A stretch of 30,321 nucleotides of DNA, from assembly GCA_015852425.1 (NCBI GenBank), contig JAAAIG010000463.1, positions 1 through 30,321 on the forward strand. Reading direction: 5' to 3'. Below, one piece after another: positions 11,610 through 22,182 of the stretch (the first letter of the stretch is position 1; every line of letters begins with the position of its first letter). The notes under the pieces are model-generated. The model worked only from the letters and a program-made list of their open reading frames with translations, did no database searches and was not told the DNA's origin. This stretch comes from Gryganskiella cystojenkinii. Taxonomy: Eukaryota; Mortierellomycota; Mortierellomycetes; Mortierellales; Mortierellaceae. The translations under genes were made by a program, and so were the position numbers.

Positions 11610-14008
11610 TTATTGTCCCAAACCACCGCTCTTCCACTTGTACTGGTAAGCACCGCAGCGATCGACGCCAAGGTAAGGAGCACTGGTGTCATTCTCGTCG
11701 TAGTAGTTGCCCCACCAAGAAGGAATTGTGACATTCATTGACTGGGAGACACCACCACCAAGGAACAAAAAGATGACCAGACCCGTGAAGGCGGCACCAG
11801 TGTCCAAGGCAGCGGCCAAGATCATGACGTACTTCTGCCACCAGTTCTTGTGGTAACGGAAGAGGTAGTACTGGAATATGACACAGGTGATCAGGCCACC
11901 GGTGATACCAGTAACGTAACCGTTGGGGAAAGCACCCATACCACCAGCAATAATCGAAACGTTGAACTTGGACCACTGGACCTGAGGGAACTTCTTGGAC
12001 AACAGCCACTGGATGCCGGGGACAACGAAACCAATCAAGAAACCGAGGTAGACGAAACCGTACTTGCCATCGAGGGCGAACATCTTGGCAGGTCCAAGCG
12101 CACCATAGATCAAACCAGAGCCCCAAAAAGTTTCGACTCGCTGACCGGTCCAAAGTCCAGAAGGATCTTCCTTAGTACCGTTAAAGACCTCGCGCTGCGA
12201 GTTGATGATGAGAATCATAGTGAGGTAGTTGAAAACACCTCCGATGAGGGTACCCCAGAACTGAGCGACGAACATGGCACGAGGAGGGATCTTCATGTAG
12301 TGGCCGAGCTTGAGATCACCCAACAGCTGCATACACTGGTACATGGCCATGTAGCCGTAGCACTTGAAGACCATGTTGGCGATAGGCTTTCCGGGAAGAA
12401 TGTAACCACAGACCAATTCCGTGATGACGTTCAAACCAGGACTGAAACCAGTGATGGCGGCCATGGAGCAAATAGGGAGGGTCAAAAGCCATCCCATGGC
12501 CAGGGCAAGGAGGAGACCCCACCAGGGCAGCTGAAGGTTGTAAACTTCACAAACCATGATGGAAAGCCCGGCCATGATTATATAAAAGATGGCGTACCAG
12601 AGCTGAGGAACCTCGGGGTAGACCTTCATCAACTTGGTGTGAACATCCTCGTGTTCGCTACCAACAGCCTGCTTGAAGTTGCGCCAGATGTCAGTACCGT
12701 GGAAAAAGAAGATGTGGGAGATACATCCGGCCAAACCGATGAATGAAGTCATAAAGCCAAGAGCATAAAGAGGAGCCATGTTGGCTGGGGGACCGGCGTT
12801 GTACTTGTTCCAATCGACGGAATAGTCCTCCGTCAAGACAGTATTGATATCGAAACGGGTTCCGTTATTATAAAAGAGGCGAGAAGTCAAAGGACGACCT
12901 ATAGTCTTGGTACCAAGAGCGTTGGTCGTCCACATGATAGGGAGAATAATCCAGTAGTTGAGGATCTGGCCACTATAGGCGCAGACCTGAGCCATCAGAG
13001 GGTAGTAAAGGGTGCCTCCTCCGATTGTGGTCCAGTCAAAGGACAAAGACAAGACGCCACCGCCCGAGATGGAGGAGAAGATGGCCCAGAAGTTGGCATT
13101 GAAGGGGTTGATCCAACACAACCAGTCAAAGTACATGAGAATGGGAGCCAACCACTGGGGCAAGAACTCCCAGAGGAACATGCCCCCGCAAACAACCCAA
13201 AAGAATTTCATATAGGACCAACCGCGGACCATCTTCTTGTTGGCGTACTCTCCGGTATGATGCATGGCGTTGTAGAACACGACCTGAACCAAGTTAGACC
13301 ACCAGACCATCTCGGCAGGATAGACGAGGTACTTGCGGAGAACACCAGCCATACCATAACCGACACATTGGGTCGTGATAATGAGCAAGAGCGAACCCAA
13401 GGCGTTGACACGGTAATTAAGGTAGATATCTGTGGCAGAGAGAATATCAATAGCATAAGCAGAGCTGGCGGCAGTCGAGGCTGCAATACCTATCAAGGCA
13501 TGCTCCTTGATGTTGAAAGGACCCGGGTTCAAAGACATGGAGTAACCGCCAACGGAGAACGATGCGGTGGGGAGAACACGGGCCATGAACTTGCCGATAG
13601 CATAAGAGGCCAAGTTGACAAAGAAAATGGAGAAAGAACCGGAGGCGGCACGGTAAAAGTAGTATTGGTTGACAATAGAGCCAATGACCGAGAACAAAAA
13701 CGAGATGATCCAGAATCTGAAAGTGACAACGACCAAAGTGGGGTCATCGATAATTGGAACAACTGAGGAAACACAAAGGTGGACGGAAGGAAAAAAGTGG
13801 AAAAGGGTGAATTATACATATTAGTGAATGAAAGACGAGCGATTGAGTTGGAATAGACCATGCAGCATGGTGGGAGTGACAACTTACCGAGACGGACGGC
13901 CTCGATTTTGGAGTTCTCTGGGGCGATTTCCTCTGTGAGCTCGAGCTCCTCGGCTTGGATCTTTTCGTCCCTGTACTCGGACTTTTCTTCGTGGTCCAGG
14001 GTAGACAT
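11610..14008 (-). CDS. OPT-family oligopeptide transporter, copy 4 (complete, 757 aa)
   Basis: Exon 1 is 13888-14008 (ATG at 14008). The intron is 13763-13887 (125 nt, GTAAG...CCTCAG, with an ACTAAT branch-site candidate). Exon 2 is 11610-13762. The join E-A-V-R-L / V-V-P-I-I-D-D-P changes the usual T-D-D to I-D-D. Signatures are NPGPFNIKEH (about 119-128), LSFDWTTIGG, KLGHYMKIPPR and AALDTGAAFTG. It differs most from its siblings in the last 100 residues and in the extracellular-type loop between residues 330 and 400, which may reflect a different substrate preference. It is the promoter-proximal end of the array as seen in transcription direction, and the peptide cluster begins about 2.6 kb beyond its 5' end. 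The coding sequence is intact. Confidence 0.96.
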
Positions 14009-14170
14009 GGTGAGATATTAAAAAGATATGCGATGGGTATAAGGGTATAGGGTTCGGAGTGGAGGAGAGGATAAGGGAGAGGAAGTGAGGGGGGGAGACG
14101 AAGGTCAGTGTCCAGGGACGGCTGTGAGGATTCAGACAAAGCCACGAACAATGATCGGGGGGAGGTCGAT

Positions 14171-14177
14171 ATTTATA
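14171..14177 (-). promoter_or_regulatory. TATA box candidate for OPT copy 4
   Basis: TATAAAT on the minus strand, about 163 bp before the ATG at 14008. Confidence 0.6.
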
Positions 14178-16413
14178 CAAAGTGAAGAACGAGCACTGCA
14201 AGATGAAGAGAGGTTCGACAAAGAAATGAACTGACTTCATGCAGCAGCGGTAAAACCGAGCGACTTCTGAAGTTCTGTTTTCTGTTTTTGTCGATGGCAA
14301 AAGAGCGAGAACCCAAACACATTTTGGCGATTATCAAAAGCAAAAGATGGGTCATTCGCCTGCTTGTCCAAAACTACGGTAGCACAAGCGAAGAGCAGAG
14401 TGGTTGTGAGGTGAGTCTAGGGACAGCTTTTGCTAAAGAAAAGAAATCAACGTGAGAGCACAAGCCCACCGAATTACCTTGTCCTTCTCTGGACGAAATT
14501 CCTTTTGCAATGTTTGGTGGGTGGACAGTGGCGGTCATTTTTTGCGCTGTTGTTCACAAAGTCTAAAAAAGGTGCAATCTGCGTAAGGTCGTCTCCTTTG
14601 TTGATGTCTGCTTGTGATCACTCGAGAAAACTGTAATAATCCTGATGCGGCGCATCGTTGATACTGAAGAGTCCTTTCTTGACAAGAGGAACAATCGCTT
14701 TCGGTCAGAGAGGCTTCTGAACAACATCTCATCATCTTACAACATAAAATTCTCGGATTCTCTTCCGGCATCCACAGTGGTATATTTCGTCGGAGTAGTT
14801 GAAGTAAAATGAAGCTGATGAGTAAAAATTCAAATGTAGGGGTAAGCTCGGGTGGATGTCAGGGAGATGGACGGTTTATTGGCCCTGACATTGTCTGCGC
14901 TGCAATATGTCGTTACACATTAAACGCCAAAGTATGAAATGAATATGCCACGTTCACAAAGAACAAGAGCACACTCGGTATTTTCAGATGCATCGAAAGT
15001 GGACTCTGGGGCAATCATTGCACACCCAGGCAGCCGGCGAGTGGCACAAATCTCAAGTTGAGAGAAACAGCTAGAGACTTTGGTAGTGTGTATTTTATTA
15101 TATATTTATTATAGATTGTTTTATTTATTTATCTTTAGTATGCATGTGCTGTTCCGTTTTCGACAAACAGCAGGAGGACTGCAAATTGTCTGTTTGGTTT
15201 TCAGTTTCGAGTGTTCAAGGCCATTTTCACACGCGTGTCTGTGATATTTCCTTTCCTCGGTGTTTTTATTGAGTGGATGCTTGACTACCGAGCAAGTGGG
15301 AAAAAAAGTTGAAAAGCGAACAAGAAGGCGCACGAGGGCAAAGTCAATCTCGGAAATAATTTGTACCAATGGGCCGAGATGTTCTGTCCCCGGGGATATC
15401 AATCAGGCTTTTTTGTAAAGAAGCCCAAACAAAATTTTGAGAGTGCCAACGGGTGTCGTGCACCAAAAAATACGGAAAATTGAGCACATGCTCTGCTTTT
15501 CAAAATTGCTCGCTCTTATTTGTTTTCGCCGCGCTCTGTGTATGGTCCTCGGTAACTCATTCCGCTTGCGAATTCTTTCGTTGGGTGATTGGTTCAGTCT
15601 TCTCTGCTCTCGTCCTTGGTAAAATGGATCCCTTTGTTTTTGTTTGTTTTGGGTGGTTTTTGGTTTTGGTTTTGTTGGTCTTCTTTTCAGAAAACGACAA
15701 AGTAAAAACGAACGAATCCAAAAAAAATGCTCACATATAATTCGCCATTTTGGCCTCAAAGACAACAATCATGCGCCCCTTCCTCTTTCTCGCCGTTTTG
15801 CAATTGTCCAAGAACAAATTCAATTCAATCCCTTTCGGCTTAAACTTTCTAAGTTTTTTATTGTTCGAATTTTATGATTTCGGATGCACTTCCGACGGTC
15901 GATGGCAGGCGTGATACTTCACTCCGACCAATCACTGGTGACAAGAGTTCTCATCGAGCAGTGCAGATTAGGATCATGAATGCGGTGACAGGCTTGTCGC
16001 CACGCGTTTGCGAAGAGGAGCGCCGTTCTACGGATAGTCTATTTAGTGCCCGGTGTAATTCGATTATTGGTGCAAAAGCATTGTGTGTCACCAATATGGT
16101 CGGCACCTGCATGACTGACAATACACAATCGCGTCATTGAGGCTGAGTAGACTATGAAACGAAGCATGTTGCCATCGCCCTCTCGGAGCAAAAAACAGTC
16201 CCGTCACAACACCATAGTTTCGGATTGGTTTGTACTGTTCTGCACGCTGATTTTCATATCAACCATGATCGCCTTGTAAAGATCAATGTACCTTATTGGT
16301 CCCCCCAACCAAACCACCACGCATGGATTGACTCTGCCCTGTTGTCATTACTGTATTTCTTCGCGTAGAAAGTGGACATTTCCCTTTGAAAGGAGTAAAG
16401 GACCAAGCAGCAA

Positions 16414-16462
16414 TCTCTCTTTCTCTCTCTCTCTCTTTCTCTCTCTCTCTCACACTCTCTCC
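16414..16462. repeat. CT-rich microsatellite
   Basis: About 49 bp of TCTCT repeats with two interruptions, upstream of the relic at 16578. It may have been part of its leader, since CT-rich leaders are common to the genes here. Confidence 0.9.
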
Positions 16463-16577
16463 CTATTAGACTTTGTCATAACGGAATCGTCACGCTGTTC
16501 TACCTCCCAGTCCACAAGGACATCTCCATCCTCTCCAACAAAGATAAAAAAATAAAAATAAAACCACGACATGACGC

Positions 16578-16703
16578 ATGACGTTCTTTGCGATCCTCGC
16601 CTCTCTGCTGTCAAGAATCATAACCAGGGCCACCGTTGTCCCTGTCGAGAACGCCGTCGTCAACGACGCCGAGGCCATCAAGAGCCCCCTTACTGCTGGT
16701 TGA
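16578..16703 (+). pseudogene. Probable relic of a secreted-peptide gene (41 codons, core cysteines lost)
   Basis: An ATG after an A-rich leader opens a 41-residue frame beginning MTFFAILASLL (signal-like) with a pro-region VVPVENAVVNDAEA. The N-D-A-E-A segment resembles V-D-A-E-A of the intact gene at 19390, where the cysteine core follows at once. Here the next residues are IKSPLTAG and a stop, with no cysteines in frame. The hydrophobic stretch is short and is broken by arginines. A second ATG at 16571 opens another frame rich in arginine. I read it as a decayed family member. It could instead be an unrelated small secreted protein or chance. No clear TATA box is present. Confidence 0.4.
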
Positions 16704-17718
16704 TCTGAGTGCAAGCATTTACGACTGCAAAATGGAGACTGATTCTTGACTGATAACACCGTTAAGAACCAAAAGACCCTATAACACAAATCGTCTTTAG
16801 TTCAGGTCGTCTAGCTGCCCTCTCCTTCATAATAGAGGATAACAAACTCCTAAACGTTGATACCACATATAGCACTCAAGCGCAATGATGATGCCATCGG
16901 TTCCCAACCCGGACACGGCAGAATATATTGAACGCAGATATTACAAAGTGAACATAAAATACTGAATATGTCAAAAAAATGCAACACAGCATCGAAACAA
17001 GTACCTTACATCCACTCGTCAGTACAGGATGGACCGCGACTGACTCGCACACGTTGTGACCTTTGCATTTATTCACTGCACACAAAGACTTTTTTCGACT
17101 TTTGATCTATCGCCAATGGACGACTGACGACTAATGAACTGGAAAAAGTTCTCAGGTGCAAAAAGAAGACGAAAGTTCTTTGGAATGCATGGAAGTCCAT
17201 CGCTCTTGGGGAGAAGAATGCGCCGCTTTCTTTTTTTTTGTTTTTTTTGGTCACATCCAACCAGTCCAACAAAGGTGATTTTTGAGCTCGGGGGACAATG
17301 GGTTTGGAATAAGTTCAGGGTGGAGACGCGCCGCCTTCCGCTTGTGACACCTCCTTCGCTTCACCAAGGATGGTCTTCGCGTCAATAGACTCTTCGTCTT
17401 GGCGTGTAAATTTCCAAAGCATAACATAACATAAAAAAATGAAATCTAGAACCAAGAGCGAGTATGATCTTCGTTGAAGAACGAGCGTATTAATAATGCA
17501 AAGGACAAGAAGAGAATTCAGAGGTTCTTCCTTGTTGATTATTTCCCGGTCAATACTTGATCCCCGGCACATAAGCATATAAAGAGCCGACTTTGAGTCT
17601 CGCTACATTTTCTCTTTTGTCTCTTTACTCCATCACTGTCAAGATCCATTCACAAGATCCACAATATCAAATACCAAACAAAATACAGCAACAAAAGAAA
17701 AATAAGCCATATATTAGA
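16704..17718. other. Intergenic region upstream of the first intact peptide gene
   Basis: Nothing beyond the promoter and CA-rich leader of the 17719 gene is supported. Confidence 0.55.
17578..17584 (+). promoter_or_regulatory. TATA box of peptide gene 17719
   Basis: TATAAAG about 141 bp before the ATG, followed by a C/A-rich leader typical of strongly expressed fungal genes. Confidence 0.65.
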
Positions 17719-17931
17719 ATGAAGCTCTCTCTTTCTGCCCTTGCACTTCTGGCTCTCTCCTCTGTCTTGGTCATGACAGAGGCTGCCGCCCTTTGTCACG
17801 ACTCTTGTGAACTCATCCGCGGTCGATGCTTCTGTGAGATCCCTAAGGCTGATGCTGCCAATGTCGATTCGGCCCTTTACTGTCCCAAGCCGTACTGCGT
17901 CCCCTCTGGGACAGGTTGCCGCTGCTTCTAA
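17719..17931 (+). CDS. Secreted cysteine-rich peptide precursor, two four-Cys modules (70 aa)
   Basis: The start MKLSLSALALLALSSV is a clear signal peptide, cleaved probably near MTEA-A. The upstream in-frame ATG at 17593 is only 9 bp downstream of the TATA box and adds a non-signal sequence, so 17719 is preferred. The mature part has two copies of the local core: CHDSCELIRGRCFC (spacing 3-6-1) and CPKPYCVPSGTGCRC (4-6-1). They are joined by an acidic linker DAANVDSALY with no dibasic site, so the product may stay a two-module protein or be cut by another protease. Eight cysteines in under 50 residues imply disulfide-stabilised extracellular peptides. I know no named family for it, and its role (signal, effector, antimicrobial) is unknown. 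The 3' flank resembles that of the next gene, which supports tandem duplication. Confidence 0.85.
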   Translation: MKLSLSALALLALSSVLVMTEAAALCHDSCELIRGRCFCEIPKADAANVDSALYCPKPYCVPSGTGCRCF

Positions 17932-19389
17932 ACCATGTCCTTGGAAGAGTCTGGGTTGTACCTTCCTCCGTTACACCATCGAGTTCATTCGGAACCGATG
18001 TGTCCTCGCTGTTTATTAGATGTTGTCGTTAGGTTTTTGACAGAAGAGAGTAATAAAAGCAGCGGAGTGCCACTATTGACACTTTTCACTGACAGAATCT
18101 TTTGTAACGTCGCTGGCGGGTATGTTGAGAGAAAAGAGAGATGGGGGAGGTGAAGGGCGCAAGGCTTTAATAAGGGGACGAGGCAAGGGTGAACAGAGGC
18201 TGTGAACTCTTTCCAGTAGGTAAAAATAACAACGTGAATGTTTTGATGGGAAAATAAGGCAAAAAATGATTGCCTGTTGCATATACTCTTGAGATCAGAT
18301 TGCTCCCCCATGACAGCAAAAGTGTAGGTCAGCCGACACACGTTTCCTCTCCATATTCTTTTTTGTTTCATTTCCCTGGCATGAGGTTCCTGGTTCGCAA
18401 TCCTCTCTACTCAAAATACACCTGTACATTGCGGCGTAAGGTTATGCGAAAAATCACATAGGAGCATTGAAGTTGACATGACCAAAACCATTTTTCAGAT
18501 TTCTTGCGGTGGACTTTGAATAGCTGGAAAAATAAGCGGGCTCTTTGTATCGATATGTCCATAAGGACGTGGTTGATCAAAATCAAAACAAGGAGCAGGC
18601 GACGACTGCTCTCTTCAGACTGCATTTGTCATCTGTCGAAAGGATTTGGAAGTCGCCTCAAGTTTGCACTCTTTTTGGCCTTTCGGGTCAACGAGGGACG
18701 AAGCAAAATGAGTAACAAATATCAGCTTGTCCGTTTCCTCATCCAAAAGGCCTTTCTTCTTGACGGGTGTATGATGGTCCTTGATTTCGACGGCAAAATG
18801 TTTAGAGGCACGCCGCGTTTGTGTTTAGCTCTTCAATTTTTATTTTGTAAAAATAATACAACTGTTTTTGGGTAGAATGCAAGGGAATTTTTTTTCGCAA
18901 GGACGACACGCCGCATTTTTAGAGATCTGCGACCATTTCTTGCCCATTGAAAAGGCCCAGGCGCAGGTTTTGTTGTTGTCTAGGGTTCACCCGACCAAAG
19001 TCTTCCTTTTTTGCGACTTAAACTCTAGTTGGACCACAAAGCAAGACCTCCTTTGCCCCATTTCATTTTCTTCGTTGACAACCCTGGACGTCCGCGTTCA
19101 TCCTTCTGATAACCAGTAGACGTACTCGATTGACGCTTACACGTTTGCCAAGAGTTTTTTCTTCGTCGACTTTTGTTTTCCTTCTGTGGACAAGGGGGGA
19201 AAAAGTGCGAAAGTGACACAAATGGCGCCGCTTGTTCTGCTCGTTTTTATCGTTAAACTGGGAAAAATGTATAAATGCCTCGGACCCATCTAGTCATCTT
19301 CTTTTAAAAATATTGTTACTTCATCCTCTCAGTACCACCAAGCAAGCCTTCAACTTCCATCAAAACAAATTCCATATATACATCCAACA
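17932..19389. other. Intergenic region between peptide genes 17719 and 19390
   Basis: Open frames here have no signal peptide, start context or domain. The first 40 bp (17935-17972) are similar to the 3' flank of the 19390 gene. The right end holds the promoter of 19390. Confidence 0.55.
19270..19276 (+). promoter_or_regulatory. TATA box of peptide gene 19390
   Basis: TATAAAT, 120 bp before the ATG, with a C/A-rich leader in between. Confidence 0.65.
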
Positions 19390-19551
19390 ATGAAGTTCTC
19401 CACTGCCTCCCTCGCCCTCTTGGTTCTCTCGGCTGTCATGGTCTTGTCGCAGGCCGCTCCTGAGCGTCTTCCTAAGGAGGCCCATGCTGTGGATGCCGAG
19501 GCCTGCGGAAGTCCCTGTATCATCCACTTTGGTCAGTGCTGGTGCCCCTAA
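19390..19551 (+). CDS. Secreted four-Cys mini-peptide precursor (53 aa)
   Basis: A single small exon. Residues 1-22 (MKFSTASLALLVLSAVMVLSQ and the following A) form a signal peptide. Residues 23-38 are a pro-region with the acidic ending A-V-D-A-E-A. The last 15 residues are CGSPCIIHFGQCWCP, with cysteine spacing 3-6-1. D-A-E-A directly before the first cysteine recalls the Glu-Ala/Asp-Ala spacers trimmed by Ste13-type dipeptidyl aminopeptidases in yeast alpha-factor; that processing is inference. The signal peptide and core closely match the gene at 25812 (minus) and the pseudogene at 23232. The predicted mature product is only about 15 residues. At 53 codons the gene is below common annotation cut-offs. 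Function unknown. Confidence 0.85.
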   Translation: MKFSTASLALLVLSAVMVLSQAAPERLPKEAHAVDAEACGSPCIIHFGQCWCP

Positions 19552-21624
19552 ATACTGCAATGTCTTCAAGAAGTCTGGGTCCCTCCTCCGTTCGCGTCTT
19601 GTCAGATTGATGGCGTCTTTCCTCAGTCCCACTTTCCAACAAAAATGGAATAAAAATATAAAAAATTTAATTAAATTTTTAAAACAACATGTCGATCCGC
19701 GTTCTCGAAGCTGATTCTAACATGCGTGATTTGGGATAGAGGTGATGAGGGCAAATGGCAATACAAAGACTTGTGGTATTATGCTCGTGTATATAGTTAA
19801 GAGAGGTACATTTCAGCTATCAACACAAGAATCAGGATAAAGAGTTTCTGTCAGCTGACCTTTGCACAAAAGCGCTTGAATGAGAAGCAGAACCTTCGAT
19901 TCTTGCACACAAAACCTACCTGATTAAATTTTTTAATGCCTTCCACAAACGGCATGTTCATTATAGTGTGAATTGCGTTGGAGGAGTTCAATCTACAACG
20001 AGTCGCAAAACGAGAAATACTTGGCTTCGCGCACCGCTAATCATGCATAGTGCCGAGCTTAATCGTTCCTTCATCCCTCAATATGTTCTCGCAGATAATT
20101 GCCACAATGCCCTTGGTCTACTCCAATCGAAACGTAATCGCAGACGATTTTGTTAATTGTCAAGCAAAACAAGAAGCAGACAAAATGAGAGCCCGATTTT
20201 TTTATTGACACATGCGTGGTCACTGTGCGACGGTTTCCCTGGAAGGAAGACAAGGAATCGCAGCTCTTGTGTTCTTGGGTTGCTTGTTACCACTCGCCAT
20301 ATCACGAGTCCTTTCTGCGTCTCCCTGTAATCCCTTCCTGTTCTTACGTTTCTGCATCCGAATGCGAGATCCAAATCTGTGCCGACGCTCTCTGGCCTCT
20401 GTCCCGGAGTCGCTCCCGACAATCGGTGTGCTCGTTGATAGCACCAAATTTCTTCCACTTTCACTGCATCGTTCCGTTGTGGACATATGCCTTTTTCATA
20501 AGCTCGGTCTTCAATGACTCCATGAAAACAATGACCGAGGTTCCTCCTTTTCCCGCGTAGAGTATGTGATCTCACCGTGAGTTTACTTGTCCCTCCCTGT
20601 GACCGGAATTATAGATTCGTCCATGAAAGCGAATTAGGGGTCAAGAGTAAAGTACCATAATCCTAGGTATACGCGTGATATGCACGTGTTGAATGGTTGG
20701 ATGGGCTTGCGGGCCAAATTATTTGACCCACATAGCAGAGGGTGAAGCCATCGACAATTCCACTTCGCCACCGTGTCATTTACAAGTGTTCTCAGTGTTT
20801 ACCAAAACTGTCCTCGCAGGAACAGGTTTGGCGCTTGATATTCGCACAAAAACAAAAATGACTTTATGTCGAAGGCGAGACCCGACACAAAGCTTGGAGC
20901 TCAACAGTACTTACGCACATGAGGAAACATTTGAGATACGTAGGCAGGGCTATTTTCCCGTGGGATCCAGACCATCGGCTTGAAATCTTGAGTTATCTTT
21001 TTTGGTATGGATTTCTCACCGTCATCTCTCGAATCGCCCTCTTTTTTTCTTGGCTGGTTTGTTTTGTTTTGTTTTGATTTCGTTTACTGAGCATGCGTGC
21101 AATGCAGAACATTTGTGCAATCATCCAAAGAGAAAGAAAAGTAAAAATTTTCATGCATCTACTTTTTTTTTCGTTTCTTCCGAAGGAACCGTTGGCGTTG
21201 ACATGGGGTTTTTTCTCAGAATCTTTTACTTTGATGCCTTGTGCAACCGAGACGTGTTTTGGAGAGCATTCTTTCCACTGCATCTTTCCTTGGTAAACAT
21301 ACACAAATCGGGAAGGGAGGTTTACGCGGACCCACGAGTTCAGGTAAGCCATCGCCCCTCGAATCTGCTTGTACTGCCTAGCAGAGTATATTAAAGCCAT
21401 CGACGATGTTTGTGACCCATGTCTACTCGGCGATGCCGAGTCAGCTCTTCTTACTGACGAAGAAAGTAAGGAAGAAATGCCAAGGATTTCCAGGGAACCA
21501 GGGAATGGTATAAAAACCATGCTCCCATTCCTCTTTCACGTTTTCTTCTTGTTCTTGTTCATTACCCCTCACTCAACAACTCAACCACAGCCTTTCTGCC
21601 CTTCTTCCAAAGAAAAAAAAAGTA
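19552..21624. other. Intergenic region between peptide genes 19390 and 21625
   Basis: The start (19560-19592) resembles the 3' flank of gene 17719. Around 20153-20575 long frames are open on both strands at once (to 140 codons), but none is recognisable and they contradict one another. The right end has the TATA box and leader of 21625. Confidence 0.5.
21509..21516 (+). promoter_or_regulatory. TATA box of peptide gene 21625
   Basis: TATAAAAA, 116 bp before the ATG, then a T/C-rich leader ending in an A-run directly before the start codon. Confidence 0.65.
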
Positions 21625-22182
21625 ATGAAGTTGTTCACTGCCGCCATCGCAGCGTTCCTCCTGTCCACCGTCATGGTCATGACACAGGCAGAGCCCACCG
21701 CCGAGGCCGAGCCAATGCGCCCCTACTGCAGACTTCCCTGCGTCCTCGGTCCTGAGAACCGTTGTGTCTGCCCTGAGGATCTTGTCAAAAGACTCCCTTA
21801 CTGCGAGCCTCCTTGCTATCTCGGTCCCAAGTACCGTTGCGTTTGCCCCAATCCGCTCGAGAAGAGACGCCCCTGGTGCAAGCCCCCCTGTGTTCTAGGT
21901 GACAACAACCGTTGCGAATGCCCCGAAGATTCAATCGTTCTTGAGAAGAGATTGCCCTGGTGCCGACCCCCTTGCGTCCTTGGTGCCAAGAACCGCTGTG
22001 AATGCCCCGAACCTCCTCGCCTGGAAAAGAGACGCCCCCTGTGCGAGGACCCCTGTTTTCTTGGACCCAAAAACCGTTGCATCTGCCCTGATGATACCCT
22101 CCTCGAGAAGAGACGTCCATGGTGTGAGCCTCCTTGTTATCTCGGTGCCAAGAACCGTTGCGAATGCCCCATCGAACCCTAG
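21625..22182 (+). CDS. Kex2-type repeat precursor releasing six four-Cys peptides (185 aa)
   Basis: Residues 1-21 are a signal peptide (MKLFTAAIAAFLLSTVMVMT and Q). The following EPTAEAEPM is an acidic pro-segment. Six modules then follow, each (R/L)P-x-C-x-x-P-C-x-L-G-x3-R-C-x-C-P with cysteines at 35/39/47/49, 60/64/72/74, 85/89/97/99, 113/117/125/127, 140/144/152/154 and 167/171/179/181 (spacing 3-7-1). Lys-Arg pairs at 55-56, 80-81, 108-109, 135-136 and 162-163 separate all modules, usually as L-E-K-R or V-K-R. This is the layout of Kex2-processed repeat proteins: cleavage in the Golgi would free six similar peptides of about 23-26 residues. Conserved positions (P before the second Cys, L-G, R before the third Cys) lie in the core and variation in the spacers, so the peptide is what is selected. 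The core links it to the single-copy genes nearby. Ascomycete RiPP precursors have a similar layout, but no modifying enzyme is seen here. Confidence 0.92.
   Translation: MKLFTAAIAAFLLSTVMVMTQAEPTAEAEPMRPYCRLPCVLGPENRCVCPEDLVKRLPYCEPPCYLGPKYRCVCPNPLEKRRPWCKPPCVLGDNNRCECPEDSIVLEKRLPWCRPPCVLGAKNRCECPEPPRLEKRRPLCEDPCFLGPKNRCICPDDTLLEKRRPWCEPPCYLGAKNRCECPIEP

Larger units (their letters stand above)
14009..16577. other. Intergenic region between the OPT array and the peptide cluster
   Basis: Begins with the copy 4 promoter. It has an AT-rich patch (about 15090-15135) and ends in a CT microsatellite. Open frames such as 15453-15740 (plus) have hydrophobic stretches but no start context, TATA box or family resemblance, so I do not call a gene. 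No tRNA seen. Confidence 0.55.

Noticed and set aside
11850..12746. 298-codon open frame on the plus strand
   Set aside because: It is the antisense shadow of OPT copy 4, made open by codon bias. Similar shadows occur opposite copies 2 and 3.
15453..15740. 95-codon frame with hydrophobic stretches and some cysteines
   Set aside because: Overlapping frames are equally open, there is no start context or TATA box and the cysteines lack the core pattern.
20153..20575. Overlapping long frames on both strands (101, 114 and 140 codons)
   Set aside because: They contradict each other, none resembles a known protein and no promoter or signal peptide is evident. Kept only as a note on the intergenic region.
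21002..21394. 130-codon frame with a hydrophobic start and CNAEHLC segment
   Set aside because: Cysteine spacing differs from the family and there is no TATA box. The frame probably arises by chance from T-rich DNA.
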